Below, one piece after another: positions 1 through 8,053 of a stretch of DNA of 10,606 nt. The stretch's first letter is position 1; the number at the start of each line of letters is the position of its first letter. This DNA comes from JACJXF01 sp964349045 (GTDB lineage Bacteria > Bacteroidota > Bacteroidia > Bacteroidales > GCA-2748055). The stretch is from assembly GCA_964349045.1 (NCBI GenBank), contig CAYGFI010000167.1, forward strand, positions 1-10,606. Reading direction: 5' to 3'. Under the pieces are notes generated by a model, which saw only the letters and a program-made list of their open reading frames with translations, searched no databases and was not told the origin of the DNA. Made by a program: the position numbers and the translations under genes.

Positions 1-1701
1 ATTACCTACACATGGCAATACACCACCAACATGGCAGCAGTACCGGGTGATGTTAACTGGACCGATATACCCGCTTCCAACTCAACTACTTACAATCCGG
101 CAACTCTTACCAATACAACCAAATATGTACGGAAAGCTGCTGATGGTACCTGCGGTGTGGTTTATTCCAATGAACTGACAATAACTGTACGTCCTTTATT
201 AGTTCCGGGAGCAGTAACCGGTACAGCAACCATCTGTTATGATACCGATGTACCTGCCTTTGGGTCAACAACTCCTGCTTCGGGAGGAGATGAAAACATT
301 ACCTACACCTGGCAATATACTAACAACATGGCAGCGGTAGCGGGTGATGGAAACTGGATCGATATTAGTGGATCGGATGCAATAACTTACAACCCGGGAA
401 ATCTTACCACTACTACCAAATATGTACGGAAGGCAGTTGACGGTGTCTGCGCTGTTGCTGTTTACTCAAACCAACTCACAATCACGGTACGTCCACAGAT
501 GCTACCCGGTGCCGTAACCGGTACAGCAACCATCTGTTATGATACCGATGTAACTGCATTTGGATCAACTACTCCTGCCTCAGGAGGCGATGGAACTATC
601 ACCTATACTTGGCAATACACCACCACCATGACCTCAGTGCCGGGTGATGCAAGCTGGACCGATTTACCAGCTTCCAATTCAACAACATTTGATCCGGGAA
701 ATCTTACCACTACAACCAAATACGTAAGAATAGCTGTTGATGGAACCTGCCTGGCGCCAGTGTACTCCAATGAACTGACATTTACGGCGCTTCAACAGAT
801 GATTCCCGGGACAGTAACAGGAACTGCAACTATCTGCTACGATACCGATGTACCTGTCTTTGGGTCAACTACGCCTGCTTCAGGAGGAAATGGCGTGATT
901 ACCTACACATGGCAATACACCACCAACATGGCAGATGTGCCGGGTGATGGTAACTGGACCGATATACCGGCATCCAACTCAGTAATATACAATCCGGGGA
1001 ATCTTACCACTGCGACCAAATACGTCAGAAGAGCGGTTGACGGGACTTGCGGAGTAATCGTTTATTCTGATGAACTGACAATAACGGTCCGTCCACAAAT
1101 GACTACAGGAGCTGTAACCGGCACAACAACTATTTGTTACAATACCGATGTTCCTGCATTTGTATCAACCACTCCTGCAACGGGAGGCGATGCATCTATT
1201 ACCTACACCTGGCAATACACCACCAATATGGCAGCGGTGCCGGGTGATGTAAACTGGTCTGATTTACCGGCTTCCAATTCAGCTACATATGATCCGGGTA
1301 GTCTTACCGCAACGACCAAATATGTACGAAAAGCGGTTGACGGAGCCTGCGCTTTAAATGTTTATTCCAATGAACTGACAATAACCGTTCTTCCACAAAT
1401 GGATGCCGGAGTTGTATCAGGCACAACAACTATTTGTTACAATACCGATGTTCCAGCATTTGCTTCAACCATTCCTGCTTCGGGAAGCGAAGGTATTATT
1501 GCATATACATGGCAATATACAACCAATATGGCAGCGGTACCGGGTGATGCAAACTGGACCGATATACCAGGATCAGATTCTGATACATACGATTACGATA
1601 CCCTTACCACTCTGACTATGTTTGTGCGTAAAGCAACAGATGGCACCTGCGGAGAAGTCGGGTATTCAAACCTGATCATTATCTCCATCAATCCGCTTCC
1701 T
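1..1701 (+). repeat. Tandem 300-nt coding repeat array (5 2/3 units)
   Basis: Units begin at 205, 505, 805, 1105 and 1405, exactly 300 nt apart, after a partial unit at 1-204. That partial unit is one codon shorter: the TGG of its TWQY motif is at 13 and the next at 310, giving 297 nt. Each unit encodes about 100 residues with consensus landmarks TG(T)xTICY(D/N)TDV, GGDxxITYTWQYTTNM, VPGDxNW, LTTTTKYVRKAVDGTC and YSNELTITV. Two cysteines per unit (TICY and DGTC) could form a disulfide. The last unit is the most degenerate, as is common at array edges. Stretches of 35-39 identical bases are shared between particular units. Confidence 0.95.
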
Positions 1702-4700
1702 GTAACTTCTGAAATAACCGGCAAAGAACTACTTTGCGATAATGCCACTAACGAAGTTTACCAGGTTTCTAATCACGCCGGTTCGACCTATTCATGGACT
1801 GTTCCTGCTGGGCTTCTGAATAAAACATTTGATCTGAACGGCTATTTCATTCTGATTGATGCAACCGGTACTTCAGGTTCAGGAGATATACAAGTGGTTG
1901 AGACTAATACAGCCACGGGGTGTGTAGGTCTCCCAAAGACAATCAATGTTACCGTAACCCCCGTAGCCCCGGTAGCGGTTGTTGACGGTCAAACCGATGT
2001 TTGCCAGGGTGATGAAGAGATTATCTATTCGGTTCCCGATAACCCGGGTTCAACCTATTCATGGAGCCTCCCTGCAGGAGCTTCAATAACAACTGAGCCA
2101 ACCTTCAGTCAGATTCAGGTTAACTTCTCCCTGGTATTAAACGGACAAATTTCGGTTATTGAAACAAGCGATGCCGGATGTTCAACCGTTCATACTCCCA
2201 TCCCTGTTAACATTACTCCATTGCCTGATAAATATAACCTTACATCTCCGCCTTTCTATTGTTCCGGGGATTCGGGTGTTACCCTTACATTATCAAACTC
2301 ACAATCAGGGATCGATTACCAGCTTTATAATTCTCTTGGCCCTGATGAACCATTGCAACATGGCGTTACCGGCTTCCCGTTAACCTGGAATACTAAACCG
2401 GCTGAGACCTATCATGTGATTGCAACAAACAATATTACGGGCTGTGCAGATTATATGAATGGCACTCCCAATCCTGCTGAGAATCTGGTAAATGCGGGAA
2501 CAATTGGTACAGATCAGACGATCTGCCAGGGTCTTTCTCCTGATTTATTTACCAGTGTTATCGATGGCTCAGGTACAGGATCAATAAGTTACCAGTGGCA
2601 GGTCAGTTCTGATAGTATAATATTTAATAATATCCCCGGAGCCACTTCTGCAACATATGGTACCGGAATTCTTTTAAACGACAGGTGGTATAGACGTATA
2701 GCTACTTCAACCATTGGCACAAACGCTTGCTCTGTGGAAAGCAATATGATCAAAGTCACAATTAATCCATTGCCCGTGGCCGTTATCACCGGTAATGCTA
2801 CAATTTGCCCCGCTTCGCCTACCCCTCTGAAGGTTAATATGACTACAGGTGCAACTCCCTACACGGTAAACATCAGTAATGGTGTACCTTCTGTTCCGGG
2901 TTATATAAGTAATTCAGATATACTGGTTAGTCCTTCGGTTTATACAGAGTACAAACTGGTTTCAGTAACAGATGCCAATGGTTGTGTATCTGCAACTCCA
3001 TCAGCCAATCTCACAGGGACAGCGATAATCAATATTCATCCTGCCATTGTTATAACATCTCAACCTGATAACGCTGTTACCTGCGAAGGCAGCGATACTT
3101 CATTTACAGCATCAGCAATAGGTGTTGGCATCTCATACAAATGGCAGGTCGAAACCACACCCGGCGTATTCATTAATGTTGACGATTTGGCCGGGGTTTA
3201 TGGTGGAACCGGTACTCCCACCCTGGAGGTGATTAATCCGCTTAGCAATTTAAATGCTAAGAAATACCGGGTGGTGATTACGGATCAGTGTTCACGTTCG
3301 GCCAATACTGCTTCGGCTTTACTTACCATTAATGAAAAGCCTGAAGTGACAACTCAACCCCGCGACACATCTGTCTGCGAAGGCAGTAATATCATTTTCA
3401 CGGTTAACGCTGGAGTAACAACGTCTCCTGCCTACCAGTGGCAGAAATGGGACAATGTAAGCTGGGCCGATGTTAATAACGGGGGAAACTACCTGGGTGC
3501 AACAAGTAATACCCTGAATGTATTTAACGTGGATGCAGGTATGATTAATAATCAGTTCAGGGTTAAAGTATCTGGAACATGTGATCCTGAGTATACTTCA
3601 ATGTCTGCTCATCTGATAGTCAATACTGCTCCACAGATTACTTATAATCCTCATGATACAACTGTTTGTGAAAACCTGCCTGCACAATTTCAGGTGATAG
3701 CGAGCGGGACATCTCATATTTACCAGTGGCAGGTAGATATGAACAATGGTTTTGGCTTTAGTAACCTTTCCGATACAGCTTCCGTTTACAGCGGTTCTTC
3801 ATCGGGTACATTAAAAGTTCTGAATCCCTCACGCCGGTTCAATAATTACAAATACCGCGCTCAGGTATCTGGTACGTGTAACCCGCCAAAAGCCTCTGCG
3901 CATGCCATCCTTAGCATAAATACGGCTTCGGAAATAGTTTCACAATCGGGATCTAAGACCATCTGCGAGTTTAGCAATGTAAGCTACTCTGTGAATATCA
4001 CCGGTGCCAATATTAGTTATATATGGCAGGAAAGTTCAGGCGGTAACTTTGTGGATCTCATGGACACAGCATCCTACATAGGTTCCAAAACGAGCACTTT
4101 AAGCATCTTTAATGTACCCAGGTACAAAAACAATTACCTTTACAGGGTAATTGCATTAGGATTATGCAATCCATCGGTTATATCAGTCGTTGATACCCTG
4201 TTTGTTATTACGAGTCCGGCAATAACCGTTAATCCCACAGATAAATCTGTATGTGAAAACGGAAATACCGGTCTAACTGTAACCGCACAAGGTTCCGGTC
4301 TTACCTACCAGTGGCAGGTTAGTTCAGGTGGAGGATATACACCTGTTCCAAACAGCGGTCACTATAACGGTGAAAATACTTCAAGCATGGCAATTATTAA
4401 TGCAGATCCGGTTTTAAACGGATATAAATACCGCGTTAGAGTCAGTGGAAATTGTACACCACCGGTAAATTCGGCCGAAGCAACATTGCTTGTTCATGCG
4501 AATCCGGTTATCACTGCCCATCCTTCTGCTGTAACCATTTGTGCCGACGAAAATGTCAGCTTTTTCTCAGGTGCGGTTGGCCCTGACCTTTCATACCAGT
4601 GGCAGGTTTCTTCGAACAATGGAAGCACATGGAGCAGTGTTACCGATAACACTAATTACTCAGGCAGCACTTCTGCAACGCTTACCATACTGAATGGTCC

Positions 4701-6639
4701 GGTTTCATTCCATAATAACCTTTACCGACTTAGTTCGAGCAATGCATGTATTGCTGTAAACTCCAATCCGGCAAGACTTACTGTTAACGCGAACCCTGTT
4801 GTTAACATTACCGGTACTGGTCTCTTCCCCATCGTGTGCGGAGGAACAGATCTTACTCTTAATGGCAATCCATCAGGAGGTTCAGGCAGCTACACCCATA
4901 ACTGGACCGGTGATGTTATACCTCTGAATTCGGTTAGTACGGCGCAGACGGTCTTCAACACCATTATCAACGGCACATACAGTATCACCTATAAGGTAAC
5001 AGATAATGTTACCTCATGTAAGACCAGTAAGTCGGTTACAATTACAAACGATATGCCAAATGCGGCATTCACTTCAACAGCAGCTCCTTCCTGTGGATTC
5101 GTGATGGTTGATTTCACCAACACATCCACAAGAGCAAACAGCTATGAATGGAACTTCGATGATGGCTCACCAATTGTGACTACTCCGGATGTTTCACACG
5201 GTTTTGACAACCTTGATCCTTCAGGTACTGTTAAATACTTTGAAGTGGAGCTCACAGCTATTGCAACTACAGGTTGTAAAGGCGTTGCCACCCAGTATGT
5301 AACTATCTATCCTGCTGTAGATCCGACATTTACCGTTACACCTTCAGGTGGATGTTCCCCGGTGCTGGCAACCCTGATCACACAACCGGGTGCAGCTAAA
5401 TATGAATGGGATTTTGGCGATGGGCGACAGGAAACGGCCGGTTCAGTTGTTATTCATAATTTCGCGAACCTCACAAGCGACACAATTAATTATATCGTTA
5501 CATTGCAGACCACGTCATTCTATGGATGCAAGGCTTTAACTACTTATCCTGTTCAGGTTAACCCGTTACCAACGCCGAATTTCAGTGTAGATCCTATCAT
5601 TCAGACGTTTCCATTAACTACAGTTCAGGTTACAAGCCTGGTTAGTCAGGGCACTTGGTCCTTCAATTACGATTTTGGCGATAGCACTTCAAGTACCATC
5701 GAAAATCCCGTACATACTTATGCATCACACGGAACCTATAATATTGTTCAAAAAATTTCATTAGGGGGTTGCATCGATAGTATTTCGCAAACTGTAATTA
5801 TTCAGCCTGCTGCTCCGACTGCCGGATTTAACCAGCCATTACCGGGTTGTACGCCATTGGAGGTCCAATTTGAAAATACTTCGATATATGCAACAACCTA
5901 CCGCTGGGATTTTGGCGACGGAAGTATCTCTACCAAAGAGAATCCTTTATATACTTATTTCGATGCGGGAACTTTCCCTGTATCACTGAGAGTAACAGGA
6001 CCCGGAGGTACACAAACATTCAAGACTACTCTTGTAGTTCACCCAACTCCAATAATGAACTTCAGCCATACGCCTGATTCAGTTTACATAAATGATAAAC
6101 CGGTTAAGTTTTTTAATCTGTCGGGTTACGGAGATAACTATTTCTGGAATTTTGGCGATTATGATGAAGAAACCGGTGAAGCGGGTAAGAATAATACTTC
6201 TACGGAATTCGAGCCTGTCCACATTTATGAAACCAAAGGATGGAAAGATGTACTATTAATTGGTTCCAACCAATTCTGTTCAGATACTTTACTTGTTGAG
6301 GAAGCGGTATTGGTAAGACCATCGGGTCAATTTGTTTTCCCGAATGTATTCCGTCCGGATCCGAGCGGACCCATCGATCCTAAATGGGATAAAAACAATC
6401 CGGCAACAGTCAACAGAATATTCTTCCCGGGCATAATTGATCAGGTACTGGAATACCATCTGTATATTTACAACCGATGGGGAGAACAGGTTTTTGCATC
6501 CGATGATATTACCGTGGGATGGAACGGGTATATTCACGGAGAGCTAGCTAAACAGGGTGTATATATCTGGAAAGTGGCTGGTAAATACACCAATGGCAAA
6601 AACTTCATGGAGGCAGGTGATGTAACACTGTTATATTAG
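1..6639 (+). CDS. Giant T9SS-secreted surface protein with Ig-like and PKD repeats (5' partial)
   Basis: The reading frame is open from the first base to a TAG at 6637-6639, so the true start lies upstream; the methionine codon at 31 falls inside a repeat unit and is not a start. At least 2212 residues are present. Domain order: five and two-thirds ~100-residue repeats with TICY, TWQY and DGTC landmarks; two PKD-like domains (STYSW-VPAG); a Cys-containing linker; another ~90-residue repeat of the first class; six Ig-like domains (VCEG, YQWQ, SGxC); a PKD-like domain; five PKD domains (EWDFGDG and variants); and a gliding-motility-type C-terminal domain ending in GDVTLLY. This resembles SprB-like adhesins of Bacteroidota, exported by T9SS and displayed on the cell surface. 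The ligand is unknown. The PorP/SprF gene downstream supports this. Family membership is well supported; a role in adhesion or gliding is inference. Confidence 0.93.
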   Translation: MTYTWQYTTNMAAVPGDVNWTDIPASNSTTYNPATLTNTTKYVRKAADGTCGVVYSNELTITVRPLLVPGAVTGTATICYDTDVPAFGSTTPASGGDENITYTWQYTNNMAAVAGDGNWIDISGSDAITYNPGNLTTTTKYVRKAVDGVCAVAVYSNQLTITVRPQMLPGAVTGTATICYDTDVTAFGSTTPASGGDGTITYTWQYTTTMTSVPGDASWTDLPASNSTTFDPGNLTTTTKYVRIAVDGTCLAPVYSNELTFTALQQMIPGTVTGTATICYDTDVPVFGSTTPASGGNGVITYTWQYTTNMADVPGDGNWTDIPASNSVIYNPGNLTTATKYVRRAVDGTCGVIVYSDELTITVRPQMTTGAVTGTTTICYNTDVPAFVSTTPATGGDASITYTWQYTTNMAAVPGDVNWSDLPASNSATYDPGSLTATTKYVRKAVDGACALNVYSNELTITVLPQMDAGVVSGTTTICYNTDVPAFASTIPASGSEGIIAYTWQYTTNMAAVPGDANWTDIPGSDSDTYDYDTLTTLTMFVRKATDGTCGEVGYSNLIIISINPLPVTSEITGKELLCDNATNEVYQVSNHAGSTYSWTVPAGLLNKTFDLNGYFILIDATGTSGSGDIQVVETNTATGCVGLPKTINVTVTPVAPVAVVDGQTDVCQGDEEIIYSVPDNPGSTYSWSLPAGASITTEPTFSQIQVNFSLVLNGQISVIETSDAGCSTVHTPIPVNITPLPDKYNLTSPPFYCSGDSGVTLTLSNSQSGIDYQLYNSLGPDEPLQHGVTGFPLTWNTKPAETYHVIATNNITGCADYMNGTPNPAENLVNAGTIGTDQTICQGLSPDLFTSVIDGSGTGSISYQWQVSSDSIIFNNIPGATSATYGTGILLNDRWYRRIATSTIGTNACSVESNMIKVTINPLPVAVITGNATICPASPTPLKVNMTTGATPYTVNISNGVPSVPGYISNSDILVSPSVYTEYKLVSVTDANGCVSATPSANLTGTAIINIHPAIVITSQPDNAVTCEGSDTSFTASAIGVGISYKWQVETTPGVFINVDDLAGVYGGTGTPTLEVINPLSNLNAKKYRVVITDQCSRSANTASALLTINEKPEVTTQPRDTSVCEGSNIIFTVNAGVTTSPAYQWQKWDNVSWADVNNGGNYLGATSNTLNVFNVDAGMINNQFRVKVSGTCDPEYTSMSAHLIVNTAPQITYNPHDTTVCENLPAQFQVIASGTSHIYQWQVDMNNGFGFSNLSDTASVYSGSSSGTLKVLNPSRRFNNYKYRAQVSGTCNPPKASAHAILSINTASEIVSQSGSKTICEFSNVSYSVNITGANISYIWQESSGGNFVDLMDTASYIGSKTSTLSIFNVPRYKNNYLYRVIALGLCNPSVISVVDTLFVITSPAITVNPTDKSVCENGNTGLTVTAQGSGLTYQWQVSSGGGYTPVPNSGHYNGENTSSMAIINADPVLNGYKYRVRVSGNCTPPVNSAEATLLVHANPVITAHPSAVTICADENVSFFSGAVGPDLSYQWQVSSNNGSTWSSVTDNTNYSGSTSATLTILNGPVSFHNNLYRLSSSNACIAVNSNPARLTVNANPVVNITGTGLFPIVCGGTDLTLNGNPSGGSGSYTHNWTGDVIPLNSVSTAQTVFNTIINGTYSITYKVTDNVTSCKTSKSVTITNDMPNAAFTSTAAPSCGFVMVDFTNTSTRANSYEWNFDDGSPIVTTPDVSHGFDNLDPSGTVKYFEVELTAIATTGCKGVATQYVTIYPAVDPTFTVTPSGGCSPVLATLITQPGAAKYEWDFGDGRQETAGSVVIHNFANLTSDTINYIVTLQTTSFYGCKALTTYPVQVNPLPTPNFSVDPIIQTFPLTTVQVTSLVSQGTWSFNYDFGDSTSSTIENPVHTYASHGTYNIVQKISLGGCIDSISQTVIIQPAAPTAGFNQPLPGCTPLEVQFENTSIYATTYRWDFGDGSISTKENPLYTYFDAGTFPVSLRVTGPGGTQTFKTTLVVHPTPIMNFSHTPDSVYINDKPVKFFNLSGYGDNYFWNFGDYDEETGEAGKNNTSTEFEPVHIYETKGWKDVLLIGSNQFCSDTLLVEEAVLVRPSGQFVFPNVFRPDPSGPIDPKWDKNNPATVNRIFFPGIIDQVLEYHLYIYNRWGEQVFASDDITVGWNGYIHGELAKQGVYIWKVAGKYTNGKNFMEAGDVTLLY
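3043..4797 (+). repeat. Six diverged Ig-like domain repeats within the giant protein
   Basis: Six consecutive domains start at about 3043, 3343, 3634, 3931, 4219 and 4507, each 288-300 nt. Shared landmarks are a QP/NP proline near the start, (V/I)C(E/A) a few residues later, a central YQWQV-like tryptophan strand, NxYKYRV, SGxC and a closing LxVN strand. This is the bacterial Ig-like pattern common in Bacteroidota surface proteins. Unlike the 5' array, these units are similar mainly at protein level, so this expansion appears older. Confidence 0.85.
5056..6312 (+). other. Five consecutive PKD domains (domain region of giant protein)
   Basis: Each unit carries the PKD hallmark around W-x-F-G-D-G: EWNFDDGS (near 5146), EWDFGDGR (5404), NYDFGDST (near 5665), RWDFGDGS (near 5902) and FWNFGDYD (near 6142). 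In most units a PxHxY- or YxxxGxxxVxL-like strand pair follows. PKD domains are extracellular beta-sandwich spacers; here they probably form a stalk between the sorting domain and the distal Ig-like repeats. The fifth has a charged insertion (DEETGEAGKNN) after the motif. Unit boundaries are approximate. Confidence 0.85.
6325..6636 (+). other. Type-B T9SS C-terminal sorting domain (gliding motility-associated CTD)
   Basis: The last ~104 residues match the gliding-motility-associated C-terminal domain (CHU_C class). An FVFPNVFRP opening strand is followed by YHLYIYNRWGEQVF, VGWNGYIHGELAKQGVYIWKV and a final GDVTLLY strand. The NRWG-x-x-(V/L)F and W-(D/N)-G motifs are diagnostic. In this family the domain directs export of the folded passenger through the type IX system, and type-B CTDs work with a PorP/SprF protein such as the one encoded downstream. 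The opening segment lacks the usual DGxND motif and instead has a longer Pro/Asp-rich insertion (PDPSGPIDPKWDKNNPATVN). Confidence 0.9.
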
Positions 6640-6640
6640 T

Positions 6641-6687
6641 TAGGAGTCGGGAGTCGGAAGTAGGGAGTAGGGAGATTGGAGATTGGG
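6641..6687. repeat. Purine-rich degenerate heptanucleotide repeat block
   Basis: Immediately after the stop codon of the giant gene, six period-7 units can be read: GAGTCGG (6644), GAGTCGG (6651), AAGTAGG (6658), GAGTAGG (6665), GAGATTG (6672) and GAGATTG (6679), followed by GGG. The block is non-coding. It resembles the short tandemly repeated heptamers known from some bacterial intergenic regions. Its function is unknown. Confidence 0.85.
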
Positions 6688-6717
6688 GCCTTGAGAGCTT
6701 TGAATTTCGAATTTATT

Positions 6718-6772
6718 GCCCACTGCCCACTGATCACTGTTCACTGTTCACTGTTCACTATCCGCTATTTCC
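6718..6772. repeat. Pyrimidine-rich degenerate heptanucleotide repeat block
   Basis: Consecutive period-7 units are CACTGCC (6721), CACTGAT (6728), CACTGTT (6735, 6742 and 6749), CACTATC (6756) and CGCTATT (6763). Read on the other strand the unit contains AGTG, so it is a loose inverted counterpart of the GAGT-containing block 30 nt upstream. The two could pair imperfectly into a long hairpin or cruciform. No gene or spacer structure is present. Confidence 0.85.
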
Positions 6773-6862
6773 TGTAATACAAAAATCCCTTTATTTCCAA
6801 AACTTCTGTCAGGAATAAAAAAGATCTCCCAAAATTAAAGTGGATTTTACGAAATACTCAGA

Positions 6863-6884
6863 TCTGGTTGAAACCTTTACCAGA
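6863..6884. repeat. Short inverted repeat (6-bp arms, 10-nt loop)
   Basis: TCTGGT at 6863-6868 is the exact reverse complement of ACCAGA at 6879-6884, with a 10-nt spacer. It lies in the non-coding region upstream of the PorP/SprF gene and has no following T-tract, so it is not a convincing terminator. It may be a leader structure or chance. Confidence 0.35.
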
Positions 6885-6926
6885 CAAATCCGTTAGCTTT
6901 ATAGAACTTTTATAAATTGAGTCTGT

Positions 6927-6955
6927 TTATAACTTTTATTAACGGAAAGTTATAA
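6927..6955. promoter_or_regulatory. Perfect 10-bp inverted repeat upstream of the PorP/SprF gene
   Basis: TTATAACTTT (6927-6936) and AAAGTTATAA (6946-6955) are perfect reverse complements separated by 9 nt. A related direct copy, AACTTTTATAAA, lies at 6905-6916 and matches AACTTTTATTAA at 6931-6942 with a 26-nt offset. Three related half-sites within about 50 bp upstream of a gene suggest an operator for a dimeric regulator, or an mRNA hairpin. AT-richness raises the chance of coincidence. Confidence 0.45.
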
Positions 6956-7023
6956 GCTACTTAATTTATGCTTTGTATAAAGCCTAGTGAATCTGACATT
7001 ATACGACCCTAACTAATGAAAAC

Positions 7024-8007
7024 GTGAAGAAATATATTATCCTAATATTATCTTTAACTTATTCATCATTTTATATATCAGGCCAGGATCCACAGTTCAC
7101 ACAATTCTACGCCAATAAGCTATATCTTGCTCCATCTTTTGCCGGAGCAGTTCAACAAGACAGAATCTCACTGACATACAGAAATCAATGGCCCAGTCTG
7201 CCCGGAACTTTTGTGACCTATGCTTTTGCATATGATCATTTCTTTTCAGGCTTTAATTCGGGGATCGGAATTTTGATATTAAGAGACCTTGCCGGGTCAG
7301 GAAATCTGAGTACTACGAATTTCGGAATTCAGTATTCATACGATATTCAGATTAACAGAACCTGGCACGTAAGACCAGGTGTACATTTTCTTTATACCCA
7401 AACCGGCCTTGATTTTGACAAGCTTCTCTGGAACGACCAGATTTCGGTTGGTGGTAATACAACAACCTCCGAACAAAGACCAGGTCTCGAAACCAAAGGC
7501 GATGTGGATTTTTCGTCTTCTGCACTTGCTTATTCCGATAAACATTGGTTAGGATTTGCAGTAGATCATATGCTCAAACCAAAAAACTCGTTATACGGAA
7601 ATGATTTATCAGTGCCATTGAAAGTTTCCTTATTCGGAGGAACACAGGTGATCAGAAAAGGACGCTTGCTGAGCCCAATAGAGGAATCCCTCTCCATCGC
7701 GTTTCTTTTCAAGCATCAGGATAAAATCTCCCAATTAGATATGGGTCTGTACTGGTTTAAAGCTCCCCTTATGCTCGGTATATGGTACAGGGGAATTCCG
7801 GTAATTAATAATGAAAAGATCGGGGATGCAATTGCATTTCTTGCCGGGTATAAGATCGAAGATTTCAGTGTCGGCTATTCATACGACTTTACCATTTCAC
7901 GCCTTTTATCCAGTACAGGTGGAGCCCATGAAATATCTCTGATTTACGAATTCAAAACGTCCCGTACCAGGAAAAAAAAGCATATGGTTCCATGTCCGGA
8001 GTTTTAA
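7024..8007 (+). CDS. PorP/SprF family type IX secretion outer-membrane protein
   Basis: The 327-residue product has a short basic N-terminus, a hydrophobic segment (residues 4-18) and a likely signal-peptide cut near residue 20, just before QDPQFTQFYANKLYLAPSFAG, the hallmark start of mature PorP/SprF proteins. The rest alternates beta-strands of an outer-membrane barrel, ending in HEISLIYEF and a basic tail with the family-typical CP-x-F ending (PCPEF). Length is normal for the family. PorP/SprF proteins assist secretion or surface attachment of proteins bearing type-B T9SS sorting domains, and such a protein is encoded directly upstream. The start is GTG: it is the only codon giving a complete signal peptide. 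The nearest ATG (7016) is in another frame and stops after three codons. A 384-bp gap with repeats leaves cotranscription with the upstream gene open. Confidence 0.92.
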   Translation: MKKYIILILSLTYSSFYISGQDPQFTQFYANKLYLAPSFAGAVQQDRISLTYRNQWPSLPGTFVTYAFAYDHFFSGFNSGIGILILRDLAGSGNLSTTNFGIQYSYDIQINRTWHVRPGVHFLYTQTGLDFDKLLWNDQISVGGNTTTSEQRPGLETKGDVDFSSSALAYSDKHWLGFAVDHMLKPKNSLYGNDLSVPLKVSLFGGTQVIRKGRLLSPIEESLSIAFLFKHQDKISQLDMGLYWFKAPLMLGIWYRGIPVINNEKIGDAIAFLAGYKIEDFSVGYSYDFTISRLLSSTGGAHEISLIYEFKTSRTRKKKHMVPCPEF

Positions 8008-8053
8008 TTAACCCACAATAATTCCAATAAATCCAGACTTTTCCTCATTTTTA

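Noticed and set aside
31..33. ATG at 31 as the start of the giant gene
   Set aside because: The frame is open upstream to base 1 and the ATG is the Met of the TTNMAAV motif inside a repeat unit, repeated in later units.
1..1701. CRISPR-like regular repeats
   Set aside because: The 300-nt units are coding throughout, imperfect, and have no short repeats separated by unique spacers.
1..1701. Diversity-generating retroelement target
   Set aside because: Differences between units are not limited to adenine positions, and no reverse transcriptase or template repeat is in the window.
6641..6772. CRISPR array or tRNA cluster in the heptamer tract
   Set aside because: The units are 7 nt with no spacers, and no cloverleaf can be formed.
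6779..6823. Rho-independent terminator after the giant gene
   Set aside because: TTTATTTCC and GGAATAAA could pair with a bulge, but the stem is weak and AT-rich with no T-tract on the plus strand.
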